A stretch of 12,420 nt of DNA from Candidatus Poseidoniales archaeon (lineage in GTDB: Archaea > Thermoplasmatota > Poseidoniia > Poseidoniales > Poseidoniaceae): assembly GCA_012959845.1 (NCBI GenBank), contig DUCL01000214.1, forward strand, positions 1 to 12,420, in the 5' to 3' direction. The notes under the pieces were generated by a model, which saw nothing but the letters and a program-made list of their open reading frames with translations, was not told the DNA's origin and ran no database searches. Made by a program: the position numbers and the translations under genes. Positions 6,819 through 12,420 of the stretch are shown here, piece by piece; position 1 is the stretch's first letter; each line of letters opens with the position of its first letter.

Positions 6819-7070
6819 ATGGCACGTCAATTACTACAACAATGCTTAGATTGCGATGCCTGGACATTGTCAACTACCTGTCCAGCATGTGGCAATAAAG
6901 CACAAGCGGCTGCACCTCTAAAATGGTCGCCAGAAGACCATCGCGCTGATCTTCGTAGAAAGATGTACAATGTTGAGGATGCTTCTTGGCCTCAAGGTCT
7001 TCCAACATTACCAACTCTAGAAGAGATGCGTGAAACTGCTGAAATCAAAGTTCCCGATGAAGAAGAATAA
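6819..7070 (+). CDS. nop10: H/ACA ribonucleoprotein component Nop10
   Basis: An 83-residue protein whose first 50 residues match Nop10, the small zinc-ribbon subunit of the H/ACA guide RNP that directs pseudouridylation of rRNA. The pattern is CLDC (Cys9, Cys12), the strand AWTLSTTCPACG (Cys21, Cys24), then PLKWSPEDHRADLRRK, equivalent to the family's RFSPEDKYxxYRR that contacts the Cbf5 pseudouridine synthase. Archaeal Nop10 is usually nearer 60 residues; here there is an acidic tail from about residue 55 (PTLPTLEEMRE...PDEEE). GGAGAGTGAT just before ATG 6819 overlaps the aIF2-alpha stop and acts as ribosome site. The partner Cbf5 and Gar1 genes are not in this window. Confidence 0.95.
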   Translation: MARQLLQQCLDCDAWTLSTTCPACGNKAQAAAPLKWSPEDHRADLRRKMYNVEDASWPQGLPTLPTLEEMRETAEIKVPDEEE

Positions 7071-7174
7071 TTTTTCATCACTCAATCGGCCGCCAATATT
7101 GACTCAACAAATGGGTTTCTATGGTTTGAATCAATGTCAAACATTATAACGCGTCGCGTTAGGATTGCCCAATC
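7071..7174. promoter_or_regulatory. nop10 downstream region and PAC2-gene promoter with perfect dyad
   Basis: A T5 tract directly after the nop10 stop (7071-7075) may terminate the translation operon. A TATA-like ATTATAA (7143-7149) is centred 29 bases before the PAC2 ATG at 7175, with no ribosome site in between, so a leaderless transcript is likely. A perfect inverted repeat, AACGCG-T-CGCGTT (7148-7160), overlaps the end of the box. That is the classical place for an archaeal repressor site. Confidence 0.5.
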
Positions 7175-7930
7175 ATGGTTCTGACTGTTGAATGGAGAAA
7201 TGGCAATACCATTCTTCCCGAGCACACTCTAATGCTAATTGCATTCCCAGGAGTCGGTAATGTCGGTAAGGCTGCTATCGACGCAGTTAACTCAGTCAAT
7301 GGTGCAACACAGGTTGCTAGACTCTATGATACATCTCTGCCACCTCTGGCATGCCTTGATGAAGATGGATTATTAGCGCCACCACATTATACCTTATCCT
7401 CTATAGAATCAACTACTGGAAAGATGATTCTGACATTGACTGGTTCAACTCAACCAGTTGACCCAAATAGCCAAGGAATGTTGGCCAATGAAATAATGAA
7501 ATTCTTCATGGAGCAAGGAGTGAGTGAATTGGTTGTAATGGCCGGATTGGGCAGTGAACCATCAAGAAAGGAAACATTCATTGTTGCAAGTAATGCCTCT
7601 CATCGAATTGAATTGGAAGCAAGAGGCGTGGATGTTCGTAGAGATGAGCCGAGTTCTGGGGCGATTGGCCTATCTGCATTATTAGCAAGCAGTGGCCCTC
7701 TTTTTGAAATTAATTCTTGCTTATCAATTGCGACAACAATAGGTGCTAGTGGTGATGTCATGGCAAGTCAACGACTTCTTGACAGCCTTGACAATTGGTT
7801 TGATTTAGGACTCTCTCTACCGAGTGATACCTCAGCAAATCTATTAGCGAAATTGCAGAGTATGGCACCAGAGAAAACGCAAGATGTTATTGCAGAATTA
7901 TCTGATTCAGCCGATGCATTCTACAATTGA
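7175..7930 (+). CDS. PAC2-family (proteasome assembly chaperone-like) protein
   Basis: A 251-residue soluble protein with the archaeal PAC2/COG2047 pattern. An N-terminal strand is followed by LIAFPGVGNVGKAAIDAV (residues about 22-39), matching the family's GxGNVGxxA. The second half has the core VSELVVMAGLGSEPS and the helical TTIGASGDVMASQRLLDSL. PAC2 proteins are the archaeal relatives of eukaryotic Pba1/Pba2-type proteasome assembly chaperones. Some archaeal members have been linked to proteasome assembly, but for this protein the biochemical role is inferred. In many archaea it follows nop10, as here. It ends 7 bp from the stop of the convergent ubiquitin-like gene. Confidence 0.88.
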   Translation: MVLTVEWRNGNTILPEHTLMLIAFPGVGNVGKAAIDAVNSVNGATQVARLYDTSLPPLACLDEDGLLAPPHYTLSSIESTTGKMILTLTGSTQPVDPNSQGMLANEIMKFFMEQGVSELVVMAGLGSEPSRKETFIVASNASHRIELEARGVDVRRDEPSSGAIGLSALLASSGPLFEINSCLSIATTIGASGDVMASQRLLDSLDNWFDLGLSLPSDTSANLLAKLQSMAPEKTQDVIAELSDSADAFYN

Positions 7931-7937
7931 TTGAGCA

Positions 7938-8159
7938 TCAACCGCCCGATGATACTGTGGTGACAAGCAGGATAACATCACTGCTTAGAATTGTTGAATG
8001 GGGAAGAATTGTTCCTTCAAAGCTAACGATTACAGTTGAAGGTAAAATATTCGCTTCAGCAAGTACTTGCCTAACCGTTTGACCTGGTTCAACTTCGATT
8101 TTCAAATCGTGGTCACGCCCGTTTAAGTGAACCTGCATAGCGATTGGACAGTGCATCAT
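7938..8159 (-). CDS. Ubiquitin-like beta-grasp protein with C-terminal Gly-Gly (SAMP/ThiS/MoaD type)
   Basis: The chain has a beta-grasp core: strand MQVHLNGRDHDLKIEV, helix GQTVRQVLAEANI, then TVIVSFEGTILPHSTIL and a final strand leading to VTTVSSGG. The C-terminal Gly-Gly is what an E1-like enzyme adenylates in SAMPs, ThiS, MoaD and Urm1. The protein could therefore serve as a protein modifier, a sulfur carrier, or both. The frame is open further upstream, to 8252, but that would run into the tRNA-Ser on the other strand, so the start must be nearer. ATG 8159 (73 residues), 8156, or 8138 (66 residues, beginning directly at the first strand) all fit. ATG 8138 has a weak TATA-like element about 26 bases upstream, so it may be the true leaderless start. 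No E1 gene is visible here. Confidence 0.82.
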   Translation of the reverse strand: MMHCPIAMQVHLNGRDHDLKIEVEPGQTVRQVLAEANILPSTVIVSFEGTILPHSTILSSDVILLVTTVSSGG

Positions 8160-8194
8160 CCTTATGACCGTCGCGTAGGAGCGAGCACATACAG

Positions 8195-8277
8195 GCCAAG
8201 ATCGCATAGCCCGGTATTGCGGTGGATTCGAAATCCACTGTTCCCTGAACACGGGAGTTCAAATCTCTCTCTTGGCG
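8195..8277 (+). tRNA. tRNA-Ser (anticodon CGA)
   Basis: I folded this by eye. The acceptor stem GCCAAGA (8195-8201) pairs perfectly with TCTTGGC (8270-8276), with discriminator G at 8277. The D-arm is GCA/TGC around a loop containing GG. The anticodon stem GTGGA/TCCAC has the 7-base loop TTCGAAA, giving anticodon CGA (serine, codon UCG). A long variable arm, TGTTC-CCT-GAACA, confirms a class II tRNA. The T-arm GGGAG/CTCTC has the loop TTCAAAT and one G-T pair. The 3' CCA is not encoded (CCT follows), as is common in archaea. No intron is present. The last 19 bases of the gene recur 118 bp downstream. Confidence 0.95.
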
Positions 8278-8281
8278 CCTT
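8259..8281 (+). repeat. att-like direct repeat, copy 1 (tRNA-Ser 3' end)
   Basis: This 23-base stretch covers half of the T-loop, the T-stem 3' half, the acceptor 3' half, the discriminator and 4 bases beyond the tRNA. It is identical to 8377-8399. Archaeal and bacterial integrases commonly use a tRNA 3' end as attachment site and leave such a duplicate. Copy 1 keeps the tRNA intact. Confidence 0.7.
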
Positions 8282-8305
8282 CGCACATAGTGTATGACTA
8301 CAAAG

Positions 8306-8399
8306 AAGGTGCAAGAGGATTTGAACTAGGTGAGAACTGAACATTCCTCAACAATACAACCGTTCTCGCCGTCGGCTCAAATCTCTCTCTTGGCGCCTT
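8306..8399. repeat. Long imperfect hairpin (about 28 bp paired)
   Basis: Four stacked helices can be drawn. AAGGTG (8306-8311) pairs with CGCCTT; CAAGAG (8312-8317) with CTCTTG; GATTTGA (8318-8324) with TCAAATC; and GGTGAGAAC (8329-8337) with GTTCTCGCC (8362-8370). Small bulges separate them, the pairs include G-T, and the terminal loop is about 24 nt. The right arm of the outer part is the duplicated tRNA-Ser 3' end. It could be a structured RNA, a cruciform-forming recombination site, or a decayed pair of tRNA fragments. The strand of any transcript is unknown. Confidence 0.55.
8377..8399 (+). repeat. att-like direct repeat, copy 2
   Basis: Identical over 23 bases to 8259-8281. Identity stops sharply on both sides: the upstream bases GTCGGC do not restore the T-stem, and the downstream AAGC differs from CGCA. 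Only the 3' fragment of the tRNA is duplicated, as expected for an attachment site rather than a second tRNA gene. No integrase gene is visible in the window. Confidence 0.65.
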
Positions 8400-8433
8400 A
8401 AGCAAAATATTATGCTTTATTGAATTTGATTGT

Positions 8434-9726
8434 TCAATTATTACGGTGATCCCATTCTCTGTAAATTCTCCTCAATTTATTGGTTGAAGGAACATGAGAG
8501 TGTTCAGTGATAATCAATTCGGCTTTTCGCACGTTTTTTTCTTTGAACAATTCTTCAAATCCGCTATAGTCGAGTGGACTTAGATTGGAGGGTTGAATGC
8601 CTATTTCAATTTTGTTCCTAGATTTTTGAATTGCGTGATATGCTTCTATTTCTGGATTTAATCGCATTACTGCTCGGCGAATGAAATCTGGAACAATCGG
8701 CTCAAACTCATCTGAATTGTTTTTCTGCAAATAGAATACGTCATCTGAGCGACCCATTACTTGTGAAATCGCAGTTCTTGCATCACCACATTTGCATCCT
8801 TCTTTTTGTAGCACTAAAATGTCGTTTTGTAAATATCTAATAATCGGTTGAGTGGTTCGCATAAAATCGGTTAATATTGGTTGGAAAAGCCCATTTTCTT
8901 CATCGACCCACTGCTTTCCAATGTGCATAATACTCTCATTGAGATGCAGGGTGCCCAACTCACAGGTTGCGGCCATTTCTCCTTCGGTTGAAGTATAAAA
9001 CTGATGAACAATTTGTGAGAAGTATTCAGATATTATTTTCTCATCTATTGGATATAGTACTTCTGCTGCAGAAATAATTCGCTTAGGATTAATTTTACAA
9101 TTATTGTCTGCTAGATAGCGCAAGACACTTGGTGGAGCAATCAATTCAGTTGGATTGGCCATTTCAACTTCCTTTTGTAATTGCTCCATCGGTTTGAGCA
9201 AATCAAAAAATGAAAACTTTATTCTTTTTGAGCCAATCGTTCCATAGTTATTTGAATTTGCCCGAAGAAATAACGCAACATGGTGCTTACCAATAATATT
9301 GCCACCTAGGCCTCTTGCTAGCATGAAACCTGCCCAATTGCCCGCCTCTTTATCACTGACAATGTGTACTCCTCTTGACCCACTCGTCCCTGATGAAAAT
9401 CCGATAGATAAATCTCCAATTCGTGGCGAGAAATCTCTGGTTACTTCAGCATTTTTTGCAACATCAAAGGCTTCGCTTAAATCTATATCCCTTGTCAGCA
9501 AATCAGCAAGATTTTCCATCATTATCGCCTTATCTAGCAAAGGAAATTGTTGCCAATCTTCATCCTTAATGCCACGCCAATGTTCAGCGTAAAATTTAGA
9601 ATTATTGCGAATATGTTTCACGTGCTTTACTATTCTTTTTTTCTGCCAACGTTCAATTTGAGACCTGGATTTGAACTTTTTTGGAGTTCTAAGATATCTC
9701 CAAAGGGTAAGTAATTTCTGACTCAT
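8434..9726 (-). CDS. CapK/PaaK-like adenylate-forming ligase
   Basis: A 430-residue protein of the phenylacetate-CoA ligase/coenzyme F390 synthetase/CapK group (COG1541-like). These enzymes activate a carboxylate as acyl-adenylate and pass it to CoA or another acceptor. The phosphate-binding loop FSSGTSGSRGV (110-120) is clear. YTSTEGEMA (244-252) matches the adenine/acid-binding region, and MGRSDDV (324-330) is the hinge GRxDD of the C-terminal lid. The CKCG pair (Cys311, Cys313) before the hinge is a feature I associate with CapK-like members. It is soluble, with a basic N-terminal helix region that could touch membranes. The substrate is unknown; capsule or lipid modification is a guess from family use. 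It is the last of three genes joined by ATGA overlaps. Confidence 0.87.
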   Translation of the reverse strand: MSQKLLTLWRYLRTPKKFKSRSQIERWQKKRIVKHVKHIRNNSKFYAEHWRGIKDEDWQQFPLLDKAIMMENLADLLTRDIDLSEAFDVAKNAEVTRDFSPRIGDLSIGFSSGTSGSRGVHIVSDKEAGNWAGFMLARGLGGNIIGKHHVALFLRANSNNYGTIGSKRIKFSFFDLLKPMEQLQKEVEMANPTELIAPPSVLRYLADNNCKINPKRIISAAEVLYPIDEKIISEYFSQIVHQFYTSTEGEMAATCELGTLHLNESIMHIGKQWVDEENGLFQPILTDFMRTTQPIIRYLQNDILVLQKEGCKCGDARTAISQVMGRSDDVFYLQKNNSDEFEPIVPDFIRRAVMRLNPEIEAYHAIQKSRNKIEIGIQPSNLSPLDYSGFEELFKEKNVRKAELIITEHSHVPSTNKLRRIYREWDHRNN

Positions 9727-10682
9727 CGGATTTCCTCCAAACCTTCTTCAAAACTTTGCTTTGGAATCCATCCCAAATATTGTTTAGCACCTGAAATGTC
9801 CATGACCATTCTCTTTGTTAATTGATTTACCGAATATGGAGTTAAACTGGGTTGAAGCAATCCAAAACTAAGAAGTCCTATTGTATTGATGAGATGTGAT
9901 AATACTTTGATTGGAGCATGTGGAAGATGTTTTGCTTTACTATTGGGATATGATTTTTGTGCGATCTTCGACAGCATATATCCGGCCTCCAATGGTTTGC
10001 CATTACTAATGTTGTAAACTCTACCTGTTGCTTTATCTTCAGCGTTAATTGCACACTCGACAGCATCAAGGAAGTTGTTCATACAAGTCACATCAACTAT
10101 TGTTTTGCCATTACCTATGACCAAATAGCGCTTGGAATTGATTAATTTGTTGATTCTAGGCAGAACTGTAGTATCATTCTTACCAAATACTGCTCGAGGT
10201 CTTAATCCAATCCACATACCTGAAGGGAAATCATTCAATAATTTCTCAGCACGAAATTTGCTCAATGAGTACGGATGTGAAGGTGGTATTTGGGGAAGGC
10301 TGTCGCCATGATTCTCACTTGAATTTGCTTTTTCAAAAATTGAAGACGAAGAGATGAAAATTACTCGATTGATTTCTAATTTTTGTGCTATTTTCATGAC
10401 TGAACGCGTTCCTTCAACATTTGTTTTCATGAATTTTTTCTTTGACCCGAAGGGTGCAGCAAACGCTGCGCTATGAACAATACAATCGGCATTGGAAAAT
10501 AATTCTTCCATTTTATTGGTATCATCTAATGAGCACTTTCTGATATCAAATCCATCTGCTCTAAGTCTCTCTATTTTTTCAGTACTTTGACCCAAACCAA
10601 TGACTTCATGACCATTTATTACCAACCTATCAACTATAGAAGAACCAATTGATCCAGTTGCGCCGGTGACAACTATCCTCAT
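9723..10682 (-). CDS. Extended SDR, NAD(P)-dependent epimerase/3beta-HSD-like dehydrogenase
   Basis: A 319-residue Rossmann enzyme. TGATGSIGSSI carries the extended-SDR nucleotide motif GxxGxxG (Gly7, Gly10, Gly13). VHSAAFAAPFG (69-79), the serine strand FISSSSIF (109-116) and the catalytic pair YSLSK (Tyr138, Lys142) follow. The downstream pattern GLRPRAVFGKND and LVIGNGKTIVDVTCMNNFLDAV is typical of the 3beta-hydroxysteroid dehydrogenase/dihydroflavonol reductase branch rather than UDP-sugar epimerases. Oxidation or reduction of a hydroxyl or keto group on a lipid, sterol-like or sugar substrate is therefore likely, with the exact substrate unknown. Acidic residues are not obvious at the end of beta-strand 2 (VIGLGQSTEKIERL), so NADP use is possible. 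Its start overlaps the membrane-protein stop by ATGA, and its stop overlaps the ligase start. Confidence 0.9.
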   Translation of the reverse strand: MRIVVTGATGSIGSSIVDRLVINGHEVIGLGQSTEKIERLRADGFDIRKCSLDDTNKMEELFSNADCIVHSAAFAAPFGSKKKFMKTNVEGTRSVMKIAQKLEINRVIFISSSSIFEKANSSENHGDSLPQIPPSHPYSLSKFRAEKLLNDFPSGMWIGLRPRAVFGKNDTTVLPRINKLINSKRYLVIGNGKTIVDVTCMNNFLDAVECAINAEDKATGRVYNISNGKPLEAGYMLSKIAQKSYPNSKAKHLPHAPIKVLSHLINTIGLLSFGLLQPSLTPYSVNQLTKRMVMDISGAKQYLGWIPKQSFEEGLEEIR

Positions 10683-12364
10683 TCTTGCTCACTCTCTGCT
10701 TTGGCTGCCATATGAATACTCAATTTCCAAAATATTAGTCCCATCGCTATTGGCCATCCTAATCCGATTGTCCATGCCATTCTAGCTGAAAGGAAGGCAG
10801 GACTTTCAACATAAACATCGATTGCTGTAAATTCTGAATTGCCGTCAATAGTTGCCCAAAATTCAATGGTATTATTGCCCGAAAAGGGGAATTCAACGGT
10901 TGAAACCCACATTTCTCTTCCCGATAATTTTTCGAATTGAGAAACCATTCTTGTCTCTCCTTTTTCATCCATGAAAACTATCTCCATCCAAAGTTTTGAA
11001 ACATTGGTTGTCTCATCCACAGGAAAAATGAAAATTTCTGTTGCCCCTAGTGCTTTGGGAGGGTATATCATAAATTCAACCCAAAAGTCGGTCTCCTCAA
11101 TATCGAATAACATTCTCATCGGTGCATCAAAGCCGTCACCTTTCTCTGTTCTATGAACTCCACCATGCCCTTGTGTCACAGGAATAAACATCATGCAAAT
11201 TATCAATAGTATGGCAATACTAGTGCCTAGGGCAGATTTTATTTTAGCATCTTTTTTAACTTTGGTCTCTTTTTTATATATCACTCTCAGCATTAAATTA
11301 TCGATAATGGTAATCACTTTTTTTGAACTGCTTATTGCAAAATGCATTACTGGAATGGATATCAGAATAGATATCGTTAATCCAATCCCATCAACTAGTG
11401 ACGGAATATATTCACTGCCAAGAGGTAACCAAATAGGATTAGTGCACAATACAATTGCGAGATAAGCCCATTTATTATTCATTAATATTGGCCATTTTCT
11501 AAAACAAATGATTGCTGGTAACAATAGCCAAGGTAGTAAGCTTGGAACCAGTACTTGGTGTGGTGAACCAGGCCTATACACATGCTCTGGACCCATTAGC
11601 ATCTCCACTATCATCGGAATTGAAAACAATAACAATAATTGTAAAGTGAGACTTATCATCGATAACTTTGTTGTTCCTTCAAGGCCAAATAGGTGATTTG
11701 TGATTTCAATTATAATAATCGTTACAAATCCGGCAAGCGCTAAATGTGGTAATAATTTCAATCCAGCGAGTTCTACTACTGCTTCTCTTGGATCTAAGAA
11801 ATTGCCGACTGTGAAAAATGAGTGGATGAGCAAGGTCCAAATTGCAAGAAGTGCAATCATTATTAATAATTTATTTTCACTATTTTCTTCTCTCTGTGAC
11901 ATGGAAATTAATTGACAGGCCAGTACTAATGTGGCGATTTCTGCCACTACTCCTCCCGAAATAGTCCAAAGGTGTGGAGGTGTTGTAATATTGACATCTA
12001 TGCCATATTGCGCGTGCCAATAATCATCAAATAATCCTCCTAAAATTATTGTAACCTGTCCAAGAAGTGTCATCCAAATAGCAACTGGTGCCACTATAGG
12101 ACCTATTTTCAACCCTGGTACCTCAATACCTCTATGATAATCTCGAGTTGTCCATATCAGAAAGAGTAGTGAAACAATCATTGCTGGAAATAAACCTGCT
12201 AATATCATGACATGTGGTGGTGTAAACATTTGGTCCCTTCCAACATCAATATGCCATTGTAAATCTATAGAAAGTCCAATCCGGCCGCAAACATGCCAAA
12301 ACAAATAGATGATTAGAATTATAAAAAGATACTTCTTTTCGACGTTTTCTCGTTCCGTTAACAT
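10679..12364 (-). CDS. His-rich multi-pass membrane protein with exported C-terminal domain
   Basis: A 561-residue protein not recognised with certainty. About nine or ten hydrophobic segments cover residues 12-345, another lies at about 378-396, and a last one at about 530-550. Between the last two is a soluble beta-rich domain (about 399-525) that begins GHGGVH and resembles YtkA/CopC-type exported domains. The membrane part holds a duplicated motif, WH-x3-G-x-D-x3/4-TPPH: WHIDVGRDQMFTPPH (37-51) and WHAQYGIDVNITTPPH (116-131), each at the start of a hydrophobic helix. More histidines lie in or near helices (181, 207, 224, 261, 269, 341). Paired intramembrane His suggests metal or heme binding; copper handling like CopD/YcnJ is one inference. 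GGAGGG (12374-12379 complement) is a good ribosome site 9 bases before the ATG. First gene of the operon with the SDR and ligase. Confidence 0.83.
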   Translation of the reverse strand: MLTERENVEKKYLFIILIIYLFWHVCGRIGLSIDLQWHIDVGRDQMFTPPHVMILAGLFPAMIVSLLFLIWTTRDYHRGIEVPGLKIGPIVAPVAIWMTLLGQVTIILGGLFDDYWHAQYGIDVNITTPPHLWTISGGVVAEIATLVLACQLISMSQREENSENKLLIMIALLAIWTLLIHSFFTVGNFLDPREAVVELAGLKLLPHLALAGFVTIIIIEITNHLFGLEGTTKLSMISLTLQLLLLFSIPMIVEMLMGPEHVYRPGSPHQVLVPSLLPWLLLPAIICFRKWPILMNNKWAYLAIVLCTNPIWLPLGSEYIPSLVDGIGLTISILISIPVMHFAISSSKKVITIIDNLMLRVIYKKETKVKKDAKIKSALGTSIAILLIICMMFIPVTQGHGGVHRTEKGDGFDAPMRMLFDIEETDFWVEFMIYPPKALGATEIFIFPVDETTNVSKLWMEIVFMDEKGETRMVSQFEKLSGREMWVSTVEFPFSGNNTIEFWATIDGNSEFTAIDVYVESPAFLSARMAWTIGLGWPIAMGLIFWKLSIHMAAKAESEQE

Positions 12365-12420
12365 CTTTCTACGCCCTCCAATGAGCCATCGACATAGAAC
12401 CGGACCTATCTACTATAGTA
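12365..12420 (-). promoter_or_regulatory. Probable promoter and ribosome site of the three-gene operon
   Basis: On the minus strand, GGAGGG (12379-12374) is placed 9 bases before ATG 12364. At the window edge is the palindromic, TATA-like TACTATAGTA (12411-12420). A start about 25 bases downstream of it would give a leader of roughly 25 nt. The upstream BRE cannot be judged because the window ends. Confidence 0.35.

Larger units (their letters stand above)
8278..8433. other. Gene-free interval with tRNA-fragment repeats and long hairpin
   Basis: I see no credible reading frame in this 156-bp stretch between tRNA-Ser and the stop of the ligase gene. It contains an inverted tRNA-3'-end-like segment (8306-8326; the complement reads GTTCAAATCCTCTTGCACC). 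It also holds a 9-bp inner stem GGTGAGAAC/GTTCTCGCC, the second copy of the tRNA repeat (8377-8399), and two AT-rich inverted repeats near the ligase stop: AGCA...TGCT at 8401-8416 and ATTGAA...TTCAAT at 8419-8438. The AT-rich dyads may help terminate the operon coming from the right. Confidence 0.6.

Noticed and set aside
8160..8252. N-terminal extension of the ubiquitin-like protein up to 8252
   Set aside because: The extension would overlap most of the intact tRNA-Ser on the opposite strand and reads as translated tRNA complement. Nearer ATG codons fit the beta-grasp fold.
8306..8399. Integron attC site
   Set aside because: The hairpin shape invites the idea, but the ends do not show the RYYYAAC/GTTRRRY core boxes and no integron integrase is present.
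8306..8400. A second tRNA gene on either strand in the hairpin interval
   Set aside because: T-loop-like TTCAAAT is present, but the flanking T-stem halves do not pair and no D-arm or 7-base anticodon loop can be drawn.
1..12420. CRISPR array, insertion sequence, transposase or integrase gene
   Set aside because: I saw no regularly spaced repeats, no transposase or recombinase motifs, and no terminal inverted repeats around a coding unit. The only mobile-element hint is the tRNA repeat pair.

Overview
The window looks archaeal, most probably a moderately AT-rich, uncultivated marine member of the Thermoplasmatota (Poseidoniales/Marine Group II-like). This lineage placement is inference. The evidence for Archaea is an uninterrupted plus-strand cluster of archaeal/eukaryotic-type genes: ribosomal proteins eL42 (L44e) and eS27, aIF2-alpha, Nop10, and then a PAC2-family proteasome-assembly-type protein. 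eL37 lies on the other strand. Promoters resemble archaeal TATA boxes and several genes appear leaderless or use short GGTG/GGAGG ribosome sites.

Layout. (1) 1-4080, minus strand: eL37, then PurF, then a ThiI-like THUMP protein without its PP-loop signature, then a beta-propeller protein that runs off the left edge. The last genes are tightly packed: purF and the ThiI-like gene overlap by ATGA, and the propeller frame opens straight after the ThiI-like stop. (2) 4167-5407, minus strand: two overlapping genes for multi-pass membrane proteins of unknown function. (3) 5541-7930, plus strand: the translation cluster rpl44e-rps27e-aif2a-nop10, then a PAC2-family gene with its own promoter. (4) 7938-8159, minus strand: a ubiquitin-like beta-grasp protein ending in Gly-Gly (SAMP/ThiS/MoaD type), convergent with the PAC2 gene. 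(5) 8195-8277: an intact tRNA-Ser(CGA). Its last 23 bases plus flank recur 118 bp downstream, and the interval holds a long imperfect hairpin. (6) 8434-12364, minus strand: three genes joined by ATGA overlaps. They encode a large His-rich membrane protein with an exported C-terminal domain, a 3beta-HSD-like NAD(P)-dependent SDR, and a CapK/PaaK-like adenylate-forming ligase.

How it fits together. Regions 1-3 are mostly information processing (ribosome, initiation, H/ACA RNP) plus the first step of purine synthesis. Region 4 pairs a possible protein modifier with a possible proteasome chaperone. Region 6 looks like an accessory metabolic or envelope operon beside a tRNA gene with att-like repeats, which is a common setting for acquired DNA. 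The most notable points are the tRNA-Ser 3'-end duplication with its hairpin, the duplicated WH...TPPH motif in the membrane protein, the ThiI-like protein without its PP-loop signature, a PurF that reads like the gammaproteobacterial enzyme, and an eL42 that has lost most zinc-ligand cysteines.
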